Assembly: GCA_964570005.1 (NCBI GenBank)
Contig: CAZMWE010000006.1
Coordinates: forward strand, 1 to 41,923
Source of the DNA: JAJZCD01 sp964570005
Lineage (GTDB): Bacteria > Patescibacteriota > Saccharimonadia > Saccharimonadales > UBA4665
Length of the DNA stretch: 41,923 nt
Reading direction: 5' to 3'
Both the position numbers and the translations under genes were made by a program. Each line of letters begins with the position of its first letter. Position 1 is the first letter of the stretch. The notes under the pieces were generated by a model. That model had not been told where the DNA came from. It searched no databases and saw only the letters and a program-made list of their open reading frames with translations. Positions 22,700 through 29,984 of the stretch are shown here, in pieces.

Positions 22700-24439
22700 T
22701 TAGCGTAAGAGTTCGTCGAGCTTGGCCACGCGGGCTAGCAATGTAGCAGCTTCGGCGGGTTCGGCGGTTTGCAGCCGCTCAGTGAGCGTCTGTTTCTCGG
22801 TTCGTACGTATTGTGCTACCAGTTTGCTCTTGAGACGTTTGGCTTCTTGATCCAATTCGAGAGCGTCTAAATCCTGGTAGAGCGTCTCATAGACTAATGA
22901 TATTATTTTAGCATACTCTGCGAAGTTTTGCACGAGGCGCTTATCTGTTCCGTCATAGTCCGGGTGCATGGCCAAAAACTCGAAAACTGCACGGGCCTCA
23001 TCGCTCCCAAACATCTCCGGCGCCAGATCGTACAAGTAGGTACGCAACTTAGGCTGCAATAACGTGAGTGCCATAAGATTATCTTCGACCTTTTGCCGAT
23101 TGAGCTTATCTTGCGGGACGCTTACAGTATGCCGGATCGGCTTATACGTCTTAGTGCCGGCTTGCAATAGTTTAAGTTCATCTCTTACCGCGTCTCCGTT
23201 CGGATAGCCCAGGGCATGTGCGACCTTATCTGCGAAAATGCTCTGTTCCCCTCTGCTTTCCAGCCTCGCCACGAGTCCGAAAACCGCTTGCTTAAAAGAC
23301 TTTCTGCCAGCTACGGTCGTTAAATCTTCACTACGGCGATATTGTTCAATCAGCCAATCCAGCGCCTCGATTTGTTCAGTAATAACCCGTTTCCACACGG
23401 AGACATCCTGCTTGATAAGTTCGTCCGGATCTTTGCCGCTCGGAATTTGTATGACGCTCAAGTTAACCTCGACCTTCGCGGCGATGGGAATGGCCCGTTC
23501 CGTTGCCTGTATACCCGCTCTGTCAGCGTCAAAACACAGGCGTATATCTGGCGTCAGTCGGCTTAAGGCCTTCAGGTGATATTCCGTCAGCGCCGTGCCC
23601 GCCGTTGCCACCACCTGCCGCACGCCGGCCTGGTGGCTTTGGATGACATCCAGATTACCTTCCGCCAGCACCGCGAACTTGCTTTTACGGATAGTTTCTT
23701 TGGCCAGGTGCAGACCGAACACGTGCCGGCTTTTATCGTACAGCGCCGTAGCAGGCGTGTTGATGTACTTGGGTGCCTGCGGGTCATCGGCCAGAAGCCG
23801 CGCCGTGAAGCCGATGACCCGGCCGCTTGGGTCACAGAGCGGAATCTGCAGCCGCCCACGGAACATATCGCCACCGCGTTGGTTGGTTAGGCCTGCCAGT
23901 TTTATTTCGTTTTGCGTAAAGCCTTTGGTTTTCAAAAAATCCACCAGCGCCCGGCCATTGTTTGGCGAATAACCCAGCCGCCACTCCAACGCCGTCTCCT
24001 TGCTGAACGCTCGCTTCTGCAGCGTGTACTCCAGCGCTGTTTTACTATGTGCGAATTGCGTCTGATAAAAATGCGTCGCCAGCTCCAACGCTTCGTACAA
24101 TCGCTCCTTTTGCTTACCAAAGGATTGTCCTTTAGCACCACGGCCGCCCTTTTGTTCGTACTGCTCCAGGTCAATGCCCGCCCGACGCGCCAGTAGTTCA
24201 AGCGCCTGCCGGAAATCCAGTCCCTCCACTTCCATCACAAAGCTGAACATGTCACCACCCTTGCCGCTGCTGAAGTCATGCCAGATTTGCTTATCCGGGC
24301 TCACCACAAAGCTCGGCGTATGCTCGGCTGTGAACGGGCTTAGGCCCTTCCAGTTGCGTCCCGCTCGCTTCAGCTGCACGTACTCGCCTATCACATCCTC
24401 GATGCTTAGGCGCGTTTTGACCTCATCTTTGGCATCCAT
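22700..24439 (-). CDS. dnaG: DNA primase lacking the usual zinc ligands
   Basis: 579 aa. It has an N-terminal zinc-binding-like domain (1-100), a TOPRIM catalytic core (AVLAEGNLDVIQSHQAG, then IRLCFDADRAGIQATERAI) and a C-terminal helical helicase-interaction region. The N-terminal module keeps its shape (GLSPFTAEHTPSFVVSPDKQ, then IWHDFSSGKGGDMFSF), but all four zinc ligands are replaced: Ser34, Thr37, Asp55 and Ser58 stand where CPFH and CFGC are expected. The catalytic Glu and Asp of TOPRIM are intact. TACAAT (24448-24453) is 8 nt before the ATG. It forms an operon with rpoD. Confidence 0.95.
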   Translation of the reverse strand: MDAKDEVKTRLSIEDVIGEYVQLKRAGRNWKGLSPFTAEHTPSFVVSPDKQIWHDFSSGKGGDMFSFVMEVEGLDFRQALELLARRAGIDLEQYEQKGGRGAKGQSFGKQKERLYEALELATHFYQTQFAHSKTALEYTLQKRAFSKETALEWRLGYSPNNGRALVDFLKTKGFTQNEIKLAGLTNQRGGDMFRGRLQIPLCDPSGRVIGFTARLLADDPQAPKYINTPATALYDKSRHVFGLHLAKETIRKSKFAVLAEGNLDVIQSHQAGVRQVVATAGTALTEYHLKALSRLTPDIRLCFDADRAGIQATERAIPIAAKVEVNLSVIQIPSGKDPDELIKQDVSVWKRVITEQIEALDWLIEQYRRSEDLTTVAGRKSFKQAVFGLVARLESRGEQSIFADKVAHALGYPNGDAVRDELKLLQAGTKTYKPIRHTVSVPQDKLNRQKVEDNLMALTLLQPKLRTYLYDLAPEMFGSDEARAVFEFLAMHPDYDGTDKRLVQNFAEYAKIISLVYETLYQDLDALELDQEAKRLKSKLVAQYVRTEKQTLTERLQTAEPAEAATLLARVAKLDELLR

Positions 24440-24507
24440 CTAGCTATATTGTACGCTACCCCTGTAAACCGGGGAAAAGCAGTTTATTTGATACAATTAA
24501 CGTAAGC

Positions 24508-25299
24508 ATGCCACCCAGCCAAAACTACCAGCAATCGGAGCAACCGGCTCCTCAGCAGTCGGGTCAGCCGCCTGAGTACACGCCGCGCGCACCGCATTAT
24601 GGGTTCGGCACACCGGCCGATCAGCGTTTTCATCAGAACTCCAGCGGTCACTATGAAGTCGTTCCTCCACTGCCTGCTGGTCAAAATAACGACCAGAGCG
24701 GCCACAACCCCTATGATTTCATAATCAACCCTAATTCCGCGCCCCCGAAAAGAGACAACCTGCTAGGTGACAAATTCATCCGCAATGTCGCTTTGGCCTT
24801 CGCCGGATTAGCTGTACTGGTTATCGGGGCGGCCGTGGCGCTATCCGCCCTGACGCCTAAGGGCAGCGTGCCGGGCATGACCAGCATTGCGGAGCGGCAG
24901 CAGGAGCTCATCCGGGTCGCTACCGCCGCCACCCAGCAAGCCGGCAGCAGTGATGCGAAAAACTTTGTTACCAATGTGGAAATTGACATTACCAGCGACC
25001 AGCAGCAGGTACTGGGGTACCTGAGTGCTCATGGTGCCAAGTTAGGCAGTAAGACACTAGGGATCGACCAGAACGCACAGACCGACACACAGCTGGCCAA
25101 TGCCGCCACCGCTAACAACTACGACCCAACCGTCGCCCAAGCCCTGGCCAGTGAGTTGCAGACGTACGAGGGCCTGCTGAAAACCACCTACGGCCAAACC
25201 AGCAATCCTGACGCTGAAAAACTGCTCAAAACCACATTCAATAACGCGGACATACTGTTGGTGCAGGCGCAGGCGCTGGAAAAGGAGTCAGGCAGCTAG
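24508..25299 (+). CDS. single-pass membrane protein with Pro/Gln-rich cytoplasmic tail
   Basis: 263 aa. The first ~85 residues are Pro/Gln/Asn-rich and probably disordered in the cytoplasm. A transmembrane helix spans about residues 94-113. An extracytoplasmic helical domain (about 125-263) is rich in Gln, Ala, Thr and Asp (e.g. RQQELIRVATAATQQAG). I do not recognise the family; the layout suggests a lineage-specific envelope protein. TACAAT lies 10 nt before the ATG, divergent from the dnaG promoter within 68 bp. Its TAG stop shares CTAG with the convergent YjbR-type gene. Confidence 0.75.
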   Translation: MPPSQNYQQSEQPAPQQSGQPPEYTPRAPHYGFGTPADQRFHQNSSGHYEVVPPLPAGQNNDQSGHNPYDFIINPNSAPPKRDNLLGDKFIRNVALAFAGLAVLVIGAAVALSALTPKGSVPGMTSIAERQQELIRVATAATQQAGSSDAKNFVTNVEIDITSDQQQVLGYLSAHGAKLGSKTLGIDQNAQTDTQLANAATANNYDPTVAQALASELQTYEGLLKTTYGQTSNPDAEKLLKTTFNNADILLVQAQALEKESGS

Positions 25300-25634
25300 G
25301 CGACTTCGGCCTTCCCTGTTCCGGACACCAAATCGTATGAGTGGCGGATAAGCGCCTGGACTTCGTCCCACGGCAGCTGGCCGGTCAGGACCAGCGTGTT
25401 CCAGTGTTTTTTGTTCAGGTGATAACCGGGCATGACCGTTTCATATTCTTCACGCAGAACCCTGCTGAGTTCCGGGTCGGCTTTAAGACTTAGATTGACC
25501 GGCTCCTTACCCTCGCTGATAAGCGCGAACATCTTATCACCGGTTTTATACACAGCGACGCCTTCGCCAAACGGGTAATCGAGCCGTGTGCCCGGCATAC
25601 TCAAAATATAATCCTCGACTGTCTTGTGGTTCAT
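25296..25634 (-). CDS. MmcQ/YjbR family protein
   Basis: 112 aa, DUF419/YjbR fold: an N-terminal VEDYILSMPGTRLDYPFGE, then VAVYKTGDKMFALIS, VNLSLKADPE, MPGYHLNKKHWNTLVL and a C-terminal helix. The family has a double-wing-like DNA-binding fold, but its role is unclear. The start at 25634 (MNHKTVEDY) fits the family N terminus; upstream ATGs at 25643 and 25697 would add a non-family extension. Convergent with the anchored protein upstream. Confidence 0.85.
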   Translation of the reverse strand: MNHKTVEDYILSMPGTRLDYPFGEGVAVYKTGDKMFALISEGKEPVNLSLKADPELSRVLREEYETVMPGYHLNKKHWNTLVLTGQLPWDEVQALIRHSYDLVSGTGKAEVA

Positions 25635-25668
25635 GGCCACCATTGTAGCAAATAGTTTCGAGGGGTAG

Positions 25669-26613
25669 TTACCGACATGTGGCGGTAGCGGCCGCATTGG
25701 TAGTCGTGGTAGCGTTTATGTCCGCAGCGTTATTGGTGCCTGGCGCAGCATCGGTACCGTGCCGCATCGTGGTGCTCCAACGTTTTGGCTGGTGCTTGTT
25801 CGTACTGGTTACGCAGCTGGTGTTTGCCGCAGTAGTATTAGTGTTCGTGCCGGCACTGTTTGCCGCTGAGCCGCCCGGTGATGAAGCCGGAGCTGGAGAC
25901 GCCGGCGCGGTGGTAGTAATCACATTTGATGTAAGTACCAGCAGCGTTTGCGACTGCGGCTGTCCGGCTAGTGCCCCTGCCGTCTGCCAGCCGGTAACAC
26001 CACCCATAACCACGACAACTGCGGCGCTGGCTGCAAATGCCCATCTGAGCCGGTTGTCTGGCTCAGATTGATCGGATTGCACGTGCGTCCAACCCTCTAA
26101 CCGGTACGGTTTTAGCTTATGTAAAGAAGTGGCCAGCAGCCGCGTTTCGTGAATCATGATAAGGAGTGCCGGCAGGTATACTAGCACCGCGATGCCAGTC
26201 CACGTCTTGGCCCACAGCAGCGTCTCGCCCGCATACGGAACGTGCCCGACCATCCGACCCTGCACTAGGCCGCCCACCACCGGGGGATCGGACACAGGAT
26301 TAGCATCGCCCTTGGTCACGAACGCGGGGATTTCCCCGTCAGCTTTGTATACTTTGATGATCCGGTGCGTCAGCGTCGTGCGCGTGTTGAGCGGGTTCGT
26401 GTGAGTAATAACATCGCCCACCTTCAAAGAAGCGATCGGTACACGGTGCACAATCGCAAGCGAACCGGGTGACATGGCCGGACGCATACTGGCAGTCGGA
26501 ACGCTCAAGAGCTGCCAGCCGAATGCCGACCGGTTAAAGAACGACACCGTCAGGGCAGCGAGGATGAACCCCGCTGCCCCCAGACCGATTAGTATGTGCC
26601 GCAACAACTTCAT
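25669..26613 (-). CDS. SipW-like (ER/archaeal-type) signal peptidase I
   Basis: 314 aa. An N-terminal transmembrane helix (7-25) is followed by the S26B peptidase domain: VPTASMRPAMSPG with catalytic Ser42, LKVGDVITHTN, and LTHRIIKV with His83 in place of the Lys of ordinary bacterial signal peptidases. GDANPVSDP completes the family pattern. A second transmembrane pair follows (about 135-160 and 200-220), then a Thr/Asn/Ala/Ser-rich tail (about 225-314) that looks like a disordered exterior segment. The gene lies 20 nt after a TasA/camelysin-like substrate gene, the pairing seen for SipW in Bacillus, so it probably processes that protein. Confidence 0.85.
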   Translation of the reverse strand: MKLLRHILIGLGAAGFILAALTVSFFNRSAFGWQLLSVPTASMRPAMSPGSLAIVHRVPIASLKVGDVITHTNPLNTRTTLTHRIIKVYKADGEIPAFVTKGDANPVSDPPVVGGLVQGRMVGHVPYAGETLLWAKTWTGIAVLVYLPALLIMIHETRLLATSLHKLKPYRLEGWTHVQSDQSEPDNRLRWAFAASAAVVVVMGGVTGWQTAGALAGQPQSQTLLVLTSNVITTTAPASPAPASSPGGSAANSAGTNTNTTAANTSCVTSTNKHQPKRWSTTMRHGTDAAPGTNNAADINATTTTNAAATATCR

Positions 26614-26633
26614 CGGTTACTCCTTGGACTCAA

Positions 26634-27290
26634 CTAGCTGGTCATTGTGCCGGTGAACTCAATGTCGAAGCTCGGCAGTGATTCCGTACCCGTAATCGTC
26701 GCCGAAGAATTCAACTCGACCGTTGCCTGACAGTTGGTACTACTGTTTGCGTCCAGTGTTCCGAGCGACTCGGTGCTGGTCGTATTGTTATAGGCGTCCA
26801 GCGTAGCACTCGCACTTCCCGTACCGCAGGTTATGGCCAGCGTTATGTCAGACGGCTGCAGTCCAGCCGTAGTAGTAAACGGATCGTCCGGTATCGTGGC
26901 CGTCAGAACAAGTGGTACATCGCTGGTGTTCTTAAGGCAGAACTTAAGTGGATCTGACTGCACTCCGGGCAGCAAGCCGTTTGAGCCGGTCAGGTTAAAG
27001 CCCGGTATCGTACCGTTCGTGGAGTGGGTACATGAACCGCCCCCCATAGTAGTATCATTACTTAAAGGGCCGCTCGTACCGCCGGTGGTATTGTCAGTAT
27101 TGTTATTGTTGTGGTGGCTACCAACCGCACCGATTTCCAGATTGGCTGAGCCCGTCGAAAGCGTATTCGAGCTCAACGCTACCGTGTTGGAAGTTAATTG
27201 GGCAAAGGTAATTCCGGTTGTTAACGCAGCCACAGCTCCCATCGTTCCGACAGCACGCACCATTGGGTTAATATTCCGTAAGTTCAGCAT
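26634..27290 (-). CDS. TasA/camelysin-like secreted protein
   Basis: 218 aa. The N terminus (GTMGAVAALTTGITFAQL, about 15-32) is a SipW-type signal peptide, and STNTLSTGSANLEI-like text after it matches mature TasA/camelysin starts (here LSSNTLSTGSANLEIG). The mature domain is Thr/Ser/Asn-rich with beta-sandwich features, including KNTSDVPLVLTATIPDD, and three or four Cys. Bacillus relatives form biofilm fibres or act as surface metalloproteins; fibre formation here is inference. A strong GAGGAGG lies 6 nt before the ATG and TACAAT about 35 nt upstream, so this mRNA has a real leader. It is followed directly by the SipW-like peptidase. Confidence 0.75.
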   Translation of the reverse strand: MLNLRNINPMVRAVGTMGAVAALTTGITFAQLTSNTVALSSNTLSTGSANLEIGAVGSHHNNNNTDNTTGGTSGPLSNDTTMGGGSCTHSTNGTIPGFNLTGSNGLLPGVQSDPLKFCLKNTSDVPLVLTATIPDDPFTTTAGLQPSDITLAITCGTGSASATLDAYNNTTSTESLGTLDANSSTNCQATVELNSSATITGTESLPSFDIEFTGTMTS

Positions 27291-27466
27291 AAGTATCCTC
27301 CTCGCTTTACCTAACGCAACATATTGTAGACAGACATCAAAATGCTTGCGGTATAAATTTTTACCGTAGACTTGTGAGGGGTTTCGCTGAACCGTGAGTT
27401 TTACAGAGAGGAATCATGAAGCGCTGGCAAGCAAAAAACAGGTAACCTTGGGGCTTTACAGCGCTT

Positions 27467-28024
27467 TTACACGTTCGCGGCGTGGTCTTTGAACCACTGC
27501 AGATAAAATTCCAGCTCGGCGATACTTTCGTGGATATCACCAAGTGCGCGGTGAGTTTCGGCCTTCTCGAACGGCACACCATACTTTGACTGCATCAGAA
27601 TTTTCCACGACGAAACATCGAACATGCGGTAGTGTAGCAGCGCGTCCACTCCAGGCCACCACTGACGTATAAACGCGCGGTCCTGGTGGATGGAATTGCC
27701 TGCCAGCACGGCAGGCTCGGTGCCGAATGCGGTCCGGATAAACGTGGCGAATTCGTTGATTACCTCAGTTTCCGGCCGCCCTTCAGCGCGGATTTTATCT
27801 GCCAGACCGTTCTCCGCAAATTGCTTCTTGGTCCACTCGTTGCCGTCGGCCAGTACCTCGTCAGATTGCAGAACCACCGCCTCATAGCTCGCCAGGCTTT
27901 TGAAATTAAAGTCGGTCACTTCGGCTGCGATTTCGATAATCCGGTGCCGCTGCGGATCGAGGCCGGTCATCTCCAGGTCGACCCACAGTAGTTTGGTGGC
28001 AGGCGCTCGCTTGTCTATCTCCAT
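27467..28024 (-). CDS. orn: oligoribonuclease
   Basis: 185 aa, DEDDh exonuclease that degrades RNA dinucleotides to mononucleotides. Catalytic residues are visible: LLWVDLEMTGLD (Asp and Glu), the Asp of SIHQDRAFI, and HRALGDIHESI with His and Asp at the C terminus. The length is normal. TATACT lies 11 nt before the ATG. Upstream is a 12-bp hairpin that should end the flavin-reductase transcript. The 100 bp downstream hold no gene; an AAGCGCTG/CAGCGCTT pair (about 27418-27473) may be part of a terminator. Confidence 0.92.
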   Translation of the reverse strand: MEIDKRAPATKLLWVDLEMTGLDPQRHRIIEIAAEVTDFNFKSLASYEAVVLQSDEVLADGNEWTKKQFAENGLADKIRAEGRPETEVINEFATFIRTAFGTEPAVLAGNSIHQDRAFIRQWWPGVDALLHYRMFDVSSWKILMQSKYGVPFEKAETHRALGDIHESIAELEFYLQWFKDHAANV

Positions 28025-28050
28025 ACGTATTGGATAGTATAGCCCAAAAC

Positions 28051-28079
28051 AGGAACCCCGGCCATGAGCCGGGGTTCCT
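28051..28079 (-). terminator. hairpin terminator between flavin reductase and orn
   Basis: A perfect 12-bp stem (AGGAACCCCGGC at 28051-28062, GCCGGGGTTCCT at 28068-28079) encloses a CATGA loop. On the minus strand it is followed by TGTTTTG. It separates the flavin-reductase gene from orn. A GC-rich stem with a modest U-run suggests moderate to strong termination, possibly in both directions. Confidence 0.75.
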
Positions 28080-28100
28080 TGGTGCTACCTTTGCGAGCGA

Positions 28101-28679
28101 TTAACCGCGTACGCTCTTGAGTGCTTCGGCGTATTTTACAAGCATCGCGGTCAGCCCGGTCAGCTGAGCTTGCGGACCGTAGGGGACATCCTGCAGTTCG
28201 GCTTTCAGCATGCCCTCGTCGTCGATGGCCTCACCGACGCGGTCGGTAAAGAACAACGCTTGCGGCAGCGTCACTGCCCCGATGCCCGGCACTGCCATAC
28301 GCAGATTCGCGACCGCCTGAGCACCACCGCTGGTTCCATGACCAATCAGGGCGACCGGCTTATCGTCCATCTCGTGGCCCAGCACATCAAGTGCGTTTTT
28401 AAGCACAGCAGAAGTGGCGCGGTTGTATTCGGGGGTCACCAGTATGTAGCCGTCAAACCCGGCAACCTTGTCGAGCCACTTTTTAACCTCAGGCGATGGC
28501 TGACGGTTGGGATTGTAGCGCGGACTGATTGACTCATCGAGAAACGGCATGGGATAGTCGCGCAGGTCCAGTACGTCCGCATCAGTCTGCTTGCCCACTT
28601 CCAAGGCGACCCACTTGGCGAGCTTGTCGGTAACACGGCCCTCCCGGGTAGCACCGACTACTACAGCAACTTTTGTCAT
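28101..28679 (-). CDS. NAD(P)H-dependent FMN reductase / flavodoxin-fold oxidoreductase
   Basis: 192 aa of the NADPH-dependent FMN reductase family. The N terminus VAVVVGATREGRVTDKLA is the phosphate-binding loop; FDGYILVTPEYNRATSAVLKNALD is the family's PEYN motif; GGAQAVANLRMA follows. Relatives reduce quinones, azo dyes, chromate or flavins. A strong AAGGAGGA precedes the ATG. The gene is divergent from an HxlR-type regulator across 71 bp that hold a perfect inverted repeat, which suggests redox or electrophile control, as with YodB and AzoR1 in Bacillus. Confidence 0.88.
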   Translation of the reverse strand: MTKVAVVVGATREGRVTDKLAKWVALEVGKQTDADVLDLRDYPMPFLDESISPRYNPNRQPSPEVKKWLDKVAGFDGYILVTPEYNRATSAVLKNALDVLGHEMDDKPVALIGHGTSGGAQAVANLRMAVPGIGAVTLPQALFFTDRVGEAIDDEGMLKAELQDVPYGPQAQLTGLTAMLVKYAEALKSVRG

Positions 28680-28697
28680 ATATCCTCCTTATGGTAT

Positions 28698-28745
28698 ACT
28701 TTGTATAGTAACGTAAGCTAGTATAGCGCCATTACTATACAAAGT
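28698..28745. promoter_or_regulatory. perfect 14-bp inverted-repeat operator, HxlR-type
   Basis: ACTTTGTATAGTAA (28698-28711) and TTACTATACAAAGT (28732-28745) are exact reverse complements, 20 bp apart. They lie between the HxlR-type gene and the flavin-reductase gene. TATACT/TATACA-like -10 hexamers for both directions fall within or beside the arms. Binding of an HxlR dimer to each arm would block both promoters. Confidence 0.8.
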
Positions 28746-28750
28746 AAAGT

Positions 28751-29092
28751 ATGAAGACATCCCTTTCTTCAGCAAAATTGGAACCTAAGAGCGGCTGCAT
28801 CGCCAGCGCCATGGAGATCATCGGCAATAAGTGGACGGCGCTGATTTTGCGCGACCTTTCACTTGGCCCAAAGCGCTTCGGCGAGCTGGAAAAATCGGTT
28901 GGTAACATCAATCCGCGCACTCTCAGCCAGCGCCTTGAAGATCTCGAGCGGCACGCCATTGTCACCAAAAAAAGCTACGCCGAAGTTCCGCCCCGCACCG
29001 AATACACACTTACCAAAAAGGGCGAGGACTTACTACCCGTGCTCCGGGCCATGTCAGCTTGGGGCAACAAATATTACGACGCCGGCTGCTGA
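28751..29092 (+). CDS. HxlR-family transcriptional regulator
   Basis: 113 aa winged-helix protein: IIGNKWTALILRDLSLGPKR, FGELEKSVGNINPRTLSQRL, EDLERHAIVTKKSYAEVPPR, then TEYTLTKKGEDLLPVL. The N-terminal Cys16, just before the first helix, is near the position of the redox-sensing Cys of YodB/HypR-type members, and Cys113 is the last residue, so a thiol switch is plausible (inference). It is divergent from the flavin reductase with a shared operator, and its 3' end overlaps the convergent msrB by 19 nt. Confidence 0.9.
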   Translation: MKTSLSSAKLEPKSGCIASAMEIIGNKWTALILRDLSLGPKRFGELEKSVGNINPRTLSQRLEDLERHAIVTKKSYAEVPPRTEYTLTKKGEDLLPVLRAMSAWGNKYYDAGC

Positions 29093-29499
29093 CCCGAATC
29101 TGCAGTCTTCTCGAACTCTAACGCAGCGGAGTTGATACAATAATGCTGCCCATTCGGTGAGCTTGGATCATCAAAGAGGTGGCCCAAATGGCTGCCGCAT
29201 GTCGCGCACAAAACCTCCGTGCGGTGCATGCCGAGCGAGTCATCTGACACCAGTTTCAGAGCATTATTGTTTGCCGCTTCCGAAAAGCTCGGCCAGCCGA
29301 TGAGACCGGGTGTATGCGATTCGTATTTTGCATCGCTCATGAATAGCAGCGAATGGCACACGGGACAACGGTACTCGCCCTTTTCTTCGTTATATAGCAG
29401 ATTACCGGTGCCTGGTGTTTCGGTACCGTGTTCGCGCAGCACACGGTATTGCTCTGGCGTCAGACGTTTTTTGAGTTCGTCGTCGGAGAATTGCGGCAT
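29074..29499 (-). CDS. msrB: peptide-methionine (R)-S-oxide reductase
   Basis: 141 aa. Zinc Cys pairs are C45/C48 (YRCPVCHS) and C98/C101 (LCATCGSHLGH). The substrate-binding GWPSF and the catalytic Cys121 in HYCINSAALEF are present; His119 stands where Arg is usual. The enzyme repairs oxidised methionine in the R configuration. It is coupled to mscL by a TAATG overlap and sits beside a redox regulator and a flavin reductase, forming an oxidative-stress neighbourhood. Confidence 0.93.
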   Translation of the reverse strand: MPQFSDDELKKRLTPEQYRVLREHGTETPGTGNLLYNEEKGEYRCPVCHSLLFMSDAKYESHTPGLIGWPSFSEAANNNALKLVSDDSLGMHRTEVLCATCGSHLGHLFDDPSSPNGQHYCINSAALEFEKTADSGQQPAS

Positions 29500-29936
29500 T
29501 ATTTTTTATCCAGCTTATCCAACCTGAAGATCTTCACTACCAGATAGACAAACAGCAATACAACCAGAAAATCTACCAGTACGTACACGAACTTGCCCCA
29601 TGGAAACGGAACCTGATCTGCCCCGCTGCCCACCGTAAAACTCTGGTTCTGCAGATTGGTTCCCAACAGCAGCGTCAGGAACGGGGTGATGAAACTGTCG
29701 ACCAGCTGTTTGATGAGCGTCTGCGCCTGCAGACCCACGATAAAGCCGATAGCCACACCGACCACCGCGTGCTCACGTAAGAACTGTATGAACCCGCCTA
29801 CTTGCTCGCGGACCACCACATCGGGGTCGTCGAGCAACACCGTTACTCCGTGGCGCGTCCGGACTTTGCGCAGCACCACTTGCTCTTTCGCTTCGCCGTC
29901 TTCCTGTTTTTCGTGATTGATCTGTGCGCTTGCCAT
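29499..29936 (-). CDS. mscL: large-conductance mechanosensitive channel, MscL family
   Basis: 145 aa. After a hydrophilic N-terminal extension of about 45 residues comes the MscL pattern: FIQFLREHAVVGVAIGFIVG (helix 1), LVDSFITPFLTLLLG, a periplasmic loop with polar residues, and the second transmembrane helix FVYVLVDFLVVLLFVYLVVK with a Lys-rich cytoplasmic end. It opens under membrane tension to release solutes in hypo-osmotic shock. The extension is longer than in classical MscL. TAGAAT lies 7 nt before the ATG (29944-29949). It is first in an operon with msrB. Confidence 0.85.
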   Translation of the reverse strand: MASAQINHEKQEDGEAKEQVVLRKVRTRHGVTVLLDDPDVVVREQVGGFIQFLREHAVVGVAIGFIVGLQAQTLIKQLVDSFITPFLTLLLGTNLQNQSFTVGSGADQVPFPWGKFVYVLVDFLVVLLFVYLVVKIFRLDKLDKK

Positions 29937-29984
29937 GAAGCTTATTCTACGCTCCTTATAGTTTCTGAGTAAGTGCCCCGAAGG

